From Mesorhizobium mediterraneum (lineage in GTDB: Bacteria; Pseudomonadota; Alphaproteobacteria; Rhizobiales; Rhizobiaceae), in NCBI RefSeq assembly GCF_002284565.1, contig NZ_NPKI01000026.1:225292-289291 (forward strand): DNA of 64,000 nucleotides. The letters are read 5' to 3'. The notes below the pieces were generated by a model. It had not been told where the DNA came from and did not search any database. It was given only the letters and a program-made list of their open reading frames with translations. The translations under genes and the position numbers were made by a program. Position 1 is the first letter of the stretch; each line of letters starts with the position of its first letter. Shown one piece after another: positions 52,931 to 60,311 of the stretch.

Positions 52931-53800
52931 TCAGCCGGCCTTCCGACGCGGCGCTGTCTGCTTCGGCTTCGCGTGACGAGCCGGCTTTGATTTTGCCGCG
53001 GGTTTTCTGGTCGAGGGCGGCTTGCCGCCACCGCCGGCACTCTGGCGCAGCGCGTCCATAAGATCGACGACCTTTTCCCGCTTGGGCTGCTTCGGAACTG
53101 CGATCTTCTTGCCTTCGAGCTTTGCCTTCACAAGCTCGGCCAGCGCTGCCTCATAACGGTCGTCGAATTTGGTCGGATCGAATTTGCCCTTCTTGGTCTT
53201 GATAATGTGTTCGGCCAGTTCGAGCATCTCACCCGTGATCTTCATGTCGGGCACGTTGTCGAAGGCCTCCTCTGCCGAGCGCACCTCGTAGTCGAAATTC
53301 AGCGTCGTTGCGACCAGCCCTTCGTCATAGGCCCGGATGAGCAAGGTCCGGACGCGCCGGAACAGGACGGTCTGGGCGATCGCGGCGACTTTCTTCCTGC
53401 GCATGCCTTCGCGGATCAGCCCAAATGCTTCTTCCGCGTGTTTGTCCGGCGGGGCCAGATAATACGGCTTGTCGAAATACACGTCGTCGACATCGGAACA
53501 GCCGATGAAGGCCGAGACGGACAACGTTTTGTCGCTCTCGGGGACGGCGGCTGCGACCTCATCGGGTTCGAGCACGACGTAGTCACCCGCGCTGATCTCA
53601 TAGCCTTTGACCTGATCGTCCTTCTCGACGGATTTGCCGCTATCGCTGTCGACGAACGCGCGATGCACCCTATGTCCCGTGGCGCGGTTTACCGTGTGGA
53701 AGGCGATCCGTTCTGAAGTCGAGGCAGCCGTATAGAGCGCCACCGGACAGCTAAGTTCTCCAATTTTCAGGAAGCCCTTCCAATTTGCTCTCGGCGCCAA
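52931..53800 (-). CDS. ku2: Ku protein, non-homologous end joining (second copy)
   Basis: 289 residues if the TTG at 53800 is the start (LAPRANWKGFLKIGELSCPVALY), matching the MAPR start of other Ku proteins; no ATG is available at that point and the upstream frame shows no similarity. The Ku core includes IAFHTVNRATGHRVHRAFVD and LNFDYEVRSAEEAFDN. The C-terminus is a long basic tail (KPAAKSKPARHAKPKQTAPRRKAG), as in DNA-bridging Ku variants. A canonical stress-promoter element sits 42 bases up. It is transcribed with ligD. Confidence 0.93.
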   Translation of the reverse strand: MAPRANWKGFLKIGELSCPVALYTAASTSERIAFHTVNRATGHRVHRAFVDSDSGKSVEKDDQVKGYEISAGDYVVLEPDEVAAAVPESDKTLSVSAFIGCSDVDDVYFDKPYYLAPPDKHAEEAFGLIREGMRRKKVAAIAQTVLFRRVRTLLIRAYDEGLVATTLNFDYEVRSAEEAFDNVPDMKITGEMLELAEHIIKTKKGKFDPTKFDDRYEAALAELVKAKLEGKKIAVPKQPKREKVVDLMDALRQSAGGGGKPPSTRKPAAKSKPARHAKPKQTAPRRKAG

Positions 53801-53841
53801 GACAACAGCCTCACTGTCACAAGCGTTTGCACTGGAAATGC

Positions 53842-53867
53842 AACGTGGCGGCGCGCAGATTTGTTCC
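53842..53867 (-). promoter_or_regulatory. Putative EcfG/RpoE2-type promoter for ku2-ligD
   Basis: Minus strand GGAAC (53867-53863), 19 bases, CGTT ending at 53842. A good match to the alphaproteobacterial stress-sigma consensus. If the TTG at 53800 is the start, the leader is about 35 bases. Confidence 0.65.
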
Positions 53868-53973
53868 TTGGTGCCTACACGGCGATGATCGGATGCCTGG
53901 CCTACAGACAAACCGTTCCGCTGCAACCAAATTCATGACCCGCCGTTGTCGAGCAGGAAGGGAGCGGTTGGCC

Positions 53974-54201
53974 ATGACGAGACTATCATTGACGAGACTG
54001 TCGTTTTTGTCGGCTCTGGTTGCGGCTCTGGCTTTAGCGGGCTGCAGCAACGAGGCCGAACCGACACAGGGCAGCACCAGCAGCACTGAACCGACTCAGA
54101 GCAACACCAACACCGTCGAGCAAAGTCCCGAGGTCGACAAAGATCCTACGCCCAAGTCGTCGACGGGCGGCGATCAACCCGGTACGCCGCCGGCGCAATG
54201 A
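53974..54201 (+). CDS. Small lipoprotein (75 aa)
   Basis: MTRLSLTRLSFLSALVAALALAGC is a signal peptide ending in a lipobox (ALAGC), so the mature chain is lipid-anchored. The rest is Ser/Thr/Glu/Pro-rich and unstructured (TQGSTSSTEPTQSNTNTVEQ). GGGAG lies seven bases before the ATG. No known function; similar tiny lipoproteins are common in rhizobia. Confidence 0.75.
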   Translation: MTRLSLTRLSFLSALVAALALAGCSNEAEPTQGSTSSTEPTQSNTNTVEQSPEVDKDPTPKSSTGGDQPGTPPAQ

Positions 54202-54221
54202 AACCGGTCAACCGACCGGTT
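54202..54221. repeat. Inverted repeat after the lipoprotein gene
   Basis: AACCGGTC, four bases, GACCGGTT, directly after the lipoprotein stop and 54 bases before the end of the convergent KTSC gene. It may work as a bidirectional terminator, though no T-run follows. Confidence 0.45.
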
Positions 54222-54275
54222 CTACGAGGAAGCCGTCTCTTCCCGGATGCATTCTCGACGCAAGGGCGCCGGGTT

Positions 54276-54491
54276 TCAACCCGACCGGCTCTGCTCGACC
54301 AAATGGTAGCTATACCGATCTCGAATGAACGCGTTGAAGAAGCGGCCTTTTGACGGGGCTTTGCGGAATTCAGTGTAAGTCTGCGGCGGCACGTCGTCGT
54401 AATCGTAGCGATTCCCACTTGGAACAAACCATACGGAGAGGGTCCTCGTCGCCGGATCGTAATTGATGCTTTGGATAGCAGTTGAAGGCAT
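54276..54491 (-). CDS. KTSC domain protein
   Basis: 71 residues from the ATG at 54491 (MPSTAIQSINYDPATRTLSV). FVPSGNRYDYDDVPPQTYTEF and SKGRFFNAFIRDRYSYHLV are the KTSC motif, a small beta-rich fold of unknown function often encoded near or fused to nucleic-acid enzymes. Cytosolic. It is divergent from the AlkB-like gene. Confidence 0.85.
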   Translation of the reverse strand: MPSTAIQSINYDPATRTLSVWFVPSGNRYDYDDVPPQTYTEFRKAPSKGRFFNAFIRDRYSYHLVEQSRSG

Positions 54492-54631
54492 TTCCCAACA
54501 CTCGACGCGTCTGGGCAATAACCCGCCCCGGCGATCCAGGTTCCGCCTCGTAAAGATAGGAGGCGATGATCCGGCCGGCTCGGCGCCTCCAAGACCTTGC
54601 CGCCACCGGGCGGCTTCACCAATTAGGATTG

Positions 54632-55279
54632 ATGCCACCGCTCAAAACCAAGCAACCGGAAATCGCCGGCCAAGGCGACCTGTTTGGCGCGCCCGATTTT
54701 CGTGCGCTCGACGATCTGCCGGAGGGATTTCACTACCAGCCGGAGTTGATCACGGCGGAGGAAGAGGCTGAGCTGGTGCGGCAGCTCGAAAGTCTCGCCT
54801 TCCAGCCTTTCGACTTTCATGGCCACCTCGCAAACCGGCGCGTCGCCGGTTTTGGCCTGCGCTACGATTTCGACCAACGCAAAGTCGTCGCGGCGCCGCC
54901 GATCCCGGCTTTTCTGATGCCGCTTAGGGAGAAGGCGGCAGCATTTGCGCGGCTGCCCGTCGACGCTTTCGTGCAGGTCTTGATCAACGAGTACCGACCC
55001 GGCGCCGGTATCGGATGGCATCGCGACAAGCCGCATTTCGATGCCGTGGCCGGCGTTTCCCTTCTTGCGCCATGCAGCTTTCGGCTGCGCCGGAAGAACG
55101 GCACGAGATGGGATCGCGAGACCATCATCGTCGAGCCAAGGTCTGCTTACCTGATGACGGGCCCGGCGCGCACCGAATGGGAGCACAGCATCCCTCCGGT
55201 TGCCGCGCACCGCTATTCGATCACCTTGCGGAGCCTGCGGCCGCAACGTTCGCTTCCGTCGAAAGGGGTGGTTCGATGA
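54632..55279 (+). CDS. AlkB-like 2-oxoglutarate/Fe(II) dioxygenase
   Basis: 215 residues from the ATG at 54632 with an AGGA site. Iron ligands are HRD in GIGWHRDKPHFD and the distal His in EWEHSIPPV; RYSITLRSLR holds the arginine that binds 2-oxoglutarate. The family repairs alkylated DNA or RNA. The layout resembles the rhizobial AlkB group related to ALKBH8. Its stop overlaps the next ATG (ATGA), so it is coupled to the GFA gene. Confidence 0.9.
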   Translation: MPPLKTKQPEIAGQGDLFGAPDFRALDDLPEGFHYQPELITAEEEAELVRQLESLAFQPFDFHGHLANRRVAGFGLRYDFDQRKVVAAPPIPAFLMPLREKAAAFARLPVDAFVQVLINEYRPGAGIGWHRDKPHFDAVAGVSLLAPCSFRLRRKNGTRWDRETIIVEPRSAYLMTGPARTEWEHSIPPVAAHRYSITLRSLRPQRSLPSKGVVR

Positions 55280-55713
55280 CAAGGATCGAGACCGGCTCCT
55301 GTTTTTGCGGTTCGATAACGGCTGAGATGCATGGCGACCCGTTCTGGATTTGCTCCGATCACGACGACGATTGCCGCAAGGCCATAGGGAGCCCGCTGAC
55401 CGTCTGGGTCGGCTATCGACCGGCGCAATTCAGATTGCTGACCGGCGCGCCGAAGACGTTCTCAAGGACTGAAGGCGTGCTCCGCACCTTCTGCGCCGAT
55501 TGCGGCACATCCATAGCCTATCTCGACCAGGGGCTTCCCGAAGAACTCTATCTGACGATCGGCTTCTTCGACCACCCCGAACGCTTTGCGCCGCAGGCTC
55601 ATGCCTATTGGGACATGAAGCTGCCGTGGGTGGAATTTCCCGACGATCTGCCGCGCGTGGGAAGATATTCAAGACGGCGCGATCCGGCGGTCGGAAATCC
55701 AGCCGATCGGTAA
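55276..55713 (+). CDS. GFA family protein (second copy)
   Basis: 145 residues, ATG at 55276 inside the alkB-like stop. Zinc cysteines in GSCFCGSITAEM and FCADCGTSIAYLD are kept, but the middle CxC is replaced by WICSDHDDDCRKAI, an altered ligand set. It differs from the GFA at 39401 in this respect. Coupled to an alkylation-repair enzyme, it may handle a related electrophile; that is speculation. Confidence 0.82.
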   Translation: MTRIETGSCFCGSITAEMHGDPFWICSDHDDDCRKAIGSPLTVWVGYRPAQFRLLTGAPKTFSRTEGVLRTFCADCGTSIAYLDQGLPEELYLTIGFFDHPERFAPQAHAYWDMKLPWVEFPDDLPRVGRYSRRRDPAVGNPADR

Positions 55714-55732
55714 CCGGCAAAACGCCGCCGAT

Positions 55733-55758
55733 GGAACCCGAATGGCCCTAGCCGAATT
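55733..55758 (+). promoter_or_regulatory. Weak EcfG/RpoE2-type promoter candidate before the mgtC-like gene
   Basis: GGAAC at 55733-55737 and TT at 55757-55758 (N19), but with AATT at the -10. It lies 53 bases before the ATG. Confidence 0.3.
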
Positions 55759-55810
55759 GAATTGCGATCAAGTTCGTAATCCAAACACCAGCGGCGATCA
55801 GGGTTTACCG

Positions 55811-56509
55811 ATGTCTCTTATCCCAGTTTGGCAAGACATCGCCGCGCGCTTGCTTCTGACCGTGCTCGCCGGTTCATTGATCGGCCTCGACCGGGAGGCG
55901 CGCGGACAGGCGGCCGGCCTCAGGACAACGATCCTGGTCGGGCTGGCGGCTGCGATCGCAATGACACAGGCCACTATTCTGCTGGGGGTCGGCGGCAAAG
56001 ATCCGGATTCCTTTGCCCGGATGGACGTGCTGCGCTTTCCCTTGGGCGTGTTGACAGGCGTCGGCTTCATCGGCGGCGGCGCCATTCTTCGCCGGGGCAG
56101 TCTTGTCAGCGGCGTCACCACGGCAGCGACGTTGTGGATGATGACAATGATCGGATTGGCTTTCGGGGGTGGCCAATACGCCTTGGGCGCGGCCGGGACG
56201 GCGCTGACGCTGATCATTCTGCTCGTGTTGAAATGGGTCGATCTGGTGATACCGCGCGAACATCATGCTACCCTGGCGCTCACCTGGAAGGCGGCGGATC
56301 ATGAAGAGCTTGACGCAATCGTCGGCCCTTCCGGTTATCGGCCACGCCTGGTTGGAATGGAGCGGCGCCCGGATCGCGACAACCCCGTGATGTCGTTCGA
56401 AATCAGTTGGAGGCGGCCTGACAGGGCACCGCCGCCGACGGATTTGTTGGCATTGGTCGGTGAGCATTGCGAGATCGAGAAGTTTGATCTCCTCAGCGAA
56501 GCGCGATAA
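55811..56509 (+). CDS. MgtC/SapB family membrane protein
   Basis: 232 residues from the ATG at 55811. The N-terminal 140 residues carry the MgtC domain with four to five helices (LLLTVLAGSLIGLDREARGQAAGLRT, LGVLTGVGFIGGGAILRRG, GVTTAATLWMMTMIGLAFGGG). The C-terminal 80 form a soluble ACT-like domain. MgtC proteins help growth in low magnesium and in hosts by an unclear mechanism, partly through F-ATPase. It is a single gene, not with an mgtB or mgtE. Confidence 0.9.
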   Translation: MSLIPVWQDIAARLLLTVLAGSLIGLDREARGQAAGLRTTILVGLAAAIAMTQATILLGVGGKDPDSFARMDVLRFPLGVLTGVGFIGGGAILRRGSLVSGVTTAATLWMMTMIGLAFGGGQYALGAAGTALTLIILLVLKWVDLVIPREHHATLALTWKAADHEELDAIVGPSGYRPRLVGMERRPDRDNPVMSFEISWRRPDRAPPPTDLLALVGEHCEIEKFDLLSEAR

Positions 56510-56664
56510 CCGCTGCATTGATTGCTAAGTGAGCCGGGATTGCCAGGTGGGCCGGGCACCAAGGCCGGCAGCATCGGCTGCACGAAACGGGCATGATCGC
56601 TTCTTCACGCTGCTTTCGATACCTATCTGTCGAGTGCAAGGCGTATATCGGGAATAGGCAAGAT

Positions 56665-57939
56665 TTGGCACAACGATCGGGAAGCGCAGACCTTCCACTT
56701 CATGGCGGACGCGTGCCGAAATGGCTCGGCGACCGCATGACGCGCCTTGGCGCAGTCATGTGCGAGGCGATCATTCACCACTACGGCCGCGAGGAGCTGC
56801 TGCGCCGGTTGGCGCATCCCTTCTGGTTCCAGTCGTTTGGCGCCGTGATGGGAATGGACTGGCATTCCTCCGGCATCACGACCAGCGTCATCGGCGCCTT
56901 GAAACGCGGGTTGGCGCCGCTCTCCGGCGAACTCGGCATTCACGTGTGCGGCGGCCGCGGCTCGCATTCGCGCAAGACCCCGCACGAGCTTGCGGTCATC
57001 GGCGAGCGCGTCGGCTTCGACGGAGCAGGCCTGGCAACGGCCAGCCGGCTCGTCGCCAAGGTTGACAGTGCCGCCGTTCAGGACGGCTTCGATCTCTATC
57101 TGCATGGCTTCATCGTGACCGATGACGGCGACTGGGTCGTGGTCCAGCAGGGGATGAATGGCGACAGCAAGGTGGCGCGCCGCTATCATTGGCTGTCCGA
57201 AGGCCTGAAGAGCTTCGTCGACCAGCCGCATGCCGCCATCGAGGGCGCCAACCAGGGCGAGATCGTCAACCTGACCGACCGCCGGGCCCACGCATCGCGC
57301 AAGGGGCAGCTGGAGCTCCTGCAGGACCTCGGACCGGATCGCATTCTGAGGGAATTCGCCGCGCTCGAGCGTGACGTGGCTACGGCGCCGGAACCGGACC
57401 AGCCAATGCTGCCGCACCTCGTCATGCCGGCACACCACGACGTTCGCGAAAGCGATATCGTCATGCACCGTCTTCATGGGAACATGGCGGCGGCTGCGGA
57501 GCGTGGCCCCGCTGATTTCTCCGAGCTTCTCCTAGTCCCCGGCGTCGGCGCGCGCACGGTGCGGGCGCTGGCGCTGGTGGCCGAGGTTCTGCATGGCGCG
57601 CCATGCCGGTTTTCCGATCCCGGCCGCTTCTCGCTGGCGCATGGCGGCAAGGACAGGCATCCGTTTCCTGTGCCGCTGAAGGTCTATGACGAGACGATCG
57701 GCGTGCTGAAGTCCGCCGTCCACAAGGCCAGGCTCGGCCGCGACGAAGAAATAGGTGCCTTGAAGCGGCTGGACGACCAATCGCGGCAGGTTGAGCGCTA
57801 TGTCACGGGCCCCAGCCTGAAGGAAATTATTGCCGGAGAGTTCGACCAATCGCATCTGCTCGGCGGTCGCAGCGTGTTCGGCTGGGAGCCCGCACCCGAG
57901 GCGCCCGCGGACGTCAGGCAAGTCAAACAAAAGGGATAA
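56665..57939 (+). CDS. DUF763 domain protein
   Basis: 424 residues if the TTG at 56665 is used; an ATG at 56593 would add 24 residues of no likeness. SGSADLPLHGGRVPKWLGDRM is the DUF763 start, followed by VCGGRGSHSRKTP, LYLHGFIVTDDGDWVVVQQGMN and ELLLVPGVGARTVRALALV, the last being a helix-hairpin-helix that fits DNA binding. The family is widespread in archaea and some bacteria, with no proven function. A place beside ku and ligD supports a DNA-related role; inference only. Confidence 0.83.
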   Translation: MAQRSGSADLPLHGGRVPKWLGDRMTRLGAVMCEAIIHHYGREELLRRLAHPFWFQSFGAVMGMDWHSSGITTSVIGALKRGLAPLSGELGIHVCGGRGSHSRKTPHELAVIGERVGFDGAGLATASRLVAKVDSAAVQDGFDLYLHGFIVTDDGDWVVVQQGMNGDSKVARRYHWLSEGLKSFVDQPHAAIEGANQGEIVNLTDRRAHASRKGQLELLQDLGPDRILREFAALERDVATAPEPDQPMLPHLVMPAHHDVRESDIVMHRLHGNMAAAAERGPADFSELLLVPGVGARTVRALALVAEVLHGAPCRFSDPGRFSLAHGGKDRHPFPVPLKVYDETIGVLKSAVHKARLGRDEEIGALKRLDDQSRQVERYVTGPSLKEIIAGEFDQSHLLGGRSVFGWEPAPEAPADVRQVKQKG

Positions 57940-57987
57940 TCGGGCCGAATCGCAATTCAGCGGACCTGGCCTGATCCGCATTCGGCT

Positions 57988-58431
57988 TCAGGCGTCCAGG
58001 TCAATCAAGGCGATACCGAGTTCCGGGCGTTTCCTGCGGTGCAGATGCCCAGGCGCTTCCACCAAAGTGACTTCGAGTGTCGGCTGAACGATGCCTTCGA
58101 GCAGATGTCCGCCCTTCGTGCTGCCGTCGCGCAACCCGAGCACCGCGTGAACGTGAAGGCTGGGCTTGCCGTCGTCGCCGATCGCAATATCGCCGATCGC
58201 GCTGAGCACCTCGCACTGTTCCAGCACCGGGATTTTCCGATAGGTCTTTTCCCTGGGGTCGAACCAGCCGACAGTCGCCCTTTCGAAGGCGCCGAGCGCG
58301 GTCAGCGAGGCGCCGCCGATGTCCTGATCGACCGCGAAAGAGGTAAGCGCTGCGAACGCTTCCTCGCCAGGATCAAGCACCACCACGAATGTCCTTTGTC
58401 CGGCGCTTTCGGCGACGAGCTGCGATTTCAT
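57988..58431 (-). CDS. PPC/DUF296 domain protein
   Basis: 147 residues from the ATG at 58431 (MKSQLVAESAGQRTFVVVLDPGEEAFAAL). HVHAVLGLRDGSTKGGHLLEG is the conserved metal/ligand motif of the PPC (DUF296) fold, a trimeric small protein related to plant AT-hook proteins. The bacterial function is unsettled. A near-perfect stress-promoter match is upstream. It converges with the DUF763 gene. Confidence 0.85.
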   Translation of the reverse strand: MKSQLVAESAGQRTFVVVLDPGEEAFAALTSFAVDQDIGGASLTALGAFERATVGWFDPREKTYRKIPVLEQCEVLSAIGDIAIGDDGKPSLHVHAVLGLRDGSTKGGHLLEGIVQPTLEVTLVEAPGHLHRRKRPELGIALIDLDA

Positions 58432-58492
58432 GGTTTCACTCCAGACGCCATGTCGGCTTTTGCGTTGTCGTCTTTTCAGTCGACTGAGTTTG

Positions 58493-58517
58493 AACGAAAT
58501 GACGGCTGGAGAGTTCC
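58493..58517 (-). promoter_or_regulatory. Putative EcfG/RpoE2-type promoter for the PPC gene
   Basis: Minus strand GGAAC (58517-58513), 18 bases, CGTT ending at 58493; the ATG is at 58431. A canonical match. Confidence 0.65.
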
Positions 58518-58648
58518 GAATGCCAATTCGAAGCTGGCGATTGGACCGCGCGTCTGGAGGAGACGCGATCACAGGCGCGTGAGGGAGGGAACCTTGGCTT
58601 CAGCGGATGGTTTGGCCGGCTTGAGACGCAGCCAGCCTGGAGCCAGCC

Positions 58649-59281
58649 ATGTCCGATGCCAAATCCCCCAGCAAACCCACATTGCCCGTCCTCAGCCGAC
58701 GCGGCTTCATGACCGGATCCGTTTCGGCGGCCGCGGCTGCGCCGCTGCTGGCGAAGTCGGTGAAAGCGGCTGAACAATCAACCGCAAGTTTGGCCGGGCC
58801 GCGCGATCTGTCGACGATTTCGATTCGCATCAACAGGCAAGCCTACAATCTCGCCCTCGACAATCGCACGAGCCTGCTTGACGCGCTGCGCGATCATGTC
58901 GGCCTGACGGGCACAAAGAAGGGTTGTGACCACGGCCAGTGCGGGGCTTGCACTGTGCTTGTCGATGGCAAGCGTGTGCTTTCCTGCCTGAGCTTCGCCA
59001 TCATGAATGAAGGTCGTGAAATCACGACCGTGGAGGGGATCGCTTCCGTCGACGGGAGTCTGCACCCGATGCAGCAGGCTTTCATCGACAACGATGCTTT
59101 CCAGTGCGGCTACTGCACGCCGGGCCAGATCATGTCAGCCATCGGCTGCGTCAACGAGGGCCACGCCGGTTCGGAAGACGACATCCGCGAATATATGAGC
59201 GGTAATCTATGCCGGTGCGCCGCCTATCCGAACATTGTCGCCGCCATTGTCCAGGCGCGAGACGAGACCAGGAGGGCCTGA
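58649..59281 (+). CDS. paoA: Aldehyde oxidase iron-sulfur subunit (PaoA-like) with Tat signal
   Basis: 210 residues. A Tat signal SRRGFMTGSVSAAAAAPLLA is at the N-terminus, so the enzyme is exported folded. Two [2Fe-2S] clusters are bound by GCDHGQCGACTVLVDGKRVLSC and by CGYCTPGQIMSA with LCRCAAYPNI. It passes electrons from the molybdenum subunit. First gene of a three-gene operon; the next ATG follows the stop by one base. Close to E. coli PaoA in layout. Confidence 0.93.
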   Translation: MSDAKSPSKPTLPVLSRRGFMTGSVSAAAAAPLLAKSVKAAEQSTASLAGPRDLSTISIRINRQAYNLALDNRTSLLDALRDHVGLTGTKKGCDHGQCGACTVLVDGKRVLSCLSFAIMNEGREITTVEGIASVDGSLHPMQQAFIDNDAFQCGYCTPGQIMSAIGCVNEGHAGSEDDIREYMSGNLCRCAAYPNIVAAIVQARDETRRA

Positions 59282-59282
59282 G

Positions 59283-60311
59283 ATGCGCCCCTTCGCTTAC
59301 GAAAGACCGACCAACGTTTCCGCGGCCGTCGCCGCCGCCTCGCATTTTACTGATGCGCGCGTTCCCCCGACACAGGCCAACGCCCAATTCATCGCCGGCG
59401 GCACCAATATGGCCGATTACATGAAGCTTGGCGTGGCGCAGCCCGAGCGCCTGCTCGATCTCAACGGTCTGGCCGAACCGGCCTTGCGGCAGATCAGGAT
59501 CAGCGACGACACCATCCGTTTCGGCGCGCTGGTTCGCATGGGCGAGGCGGCAGACAGGGCCGAGATCAAGCGCCGTTGCCCGCTGCTTGCCGAAAGCCTG
59601 AAATTGGCGGCCAGCGGCCAGATCCGCAACATGGCCAGCCTGGCCGGCAATGTGCTGCAGCGGACGCGGTGCGAGTATTTTCGCGAGACATCCTGGCCGT
59701 GCAACAAGCGCGAGCCGGGATCCGGTTGCGCTGCGCTGGAAGGCTTGAACCGGCAGCATGCGGTCCTCGGCACCAGCGACACCTGTATAGCTACCTATCA
59801 CGGCGATTTCGCCCAGGCCCTGATCGCGCTCGACGCCGTCATCGAAGCCGAGGGGAGGAAGGGCTTGCGCAGGATACCTTTCGCCAAGCTGCACCACCTG
59901 CCCGGCGATACGCCCAACATAGAGACAGATCTGGCAGCCGACGAAGTCATCGTAGCCATCGATGTTCCAATCAGGGCCTGGAGCCACCGCTCGCGCTTCC
60001 TGAAGATCCGCGATCGCGAATCCTATGCGTTTGCGCTGGCCTCGGCGGCCGTCGCTCTCGATATGGACGGTGACAAGGTCAGGCAAGCACGCATAGCGCT
60101 TGGCGGCGTGGCGACCGTGCCTTGGCGCGCAAGGGCGGCTGAAGAGGCATTGCACGGCAAGGTGCTCGATCGCGATGCAGCCGAGGCCGCCGCCGAGATC
60201 GCATTCGCCGAGGCGAAGCCAAGGGAACACAATGCATTCAAGGTGCCACTCGGCAAACGCACTCTGGTGCGAGCCTTGCTCGAAACACGCGACATGAAGG
60301 TCCCATCATGA
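59283..60311 (+). CDS. paoB: Aldehyde oxidase FAD subunit (PaoB-like)
   Basis: 342 residues from the ATG at 59283 (MRPFAYERPTNVSAAVAAA). The FAD loop is FIAGGTNMADYMKLG, and the segment CEYFRETSWPCNKREPGSGC has the extra cysteines that hold the [4Fe-4S] cluster known in PaoB. It is the middle electron-transfer subunit. It overlaps the next gene by four bases (ATGA). No signal of its own; it should be carried by PaoA. Confidence 0.93.
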   Translation: MRPFAYERPTNVSAAVAAASHFTDARVPPTQANAQFIAGGTNMADYMKLGVAQPERLLDLNGLAEPALRQIRISDDTIRFGALVRMGEAADRAEIKRRCPLLAESLKLAASGQIRNMASLAGNVLQRTRCEYFRETSWPCNKREPGSGCAALEGLNRQHAVLGTSDTCIATYHGDFAQALIALDAVIEAEGRKGLRRIPFAKLHHLPGDTPNIETDLAADEVIVAIDVPIRAWSHRSRFLKIRDRESYAFALASAAVALDMDGDKVRQARIALGGVATVPWRARAAEEALHGKVLDRDAAEAAAEIAFAEAKPREHNAFKVPLGKRTLVRALLETRDMKVPS

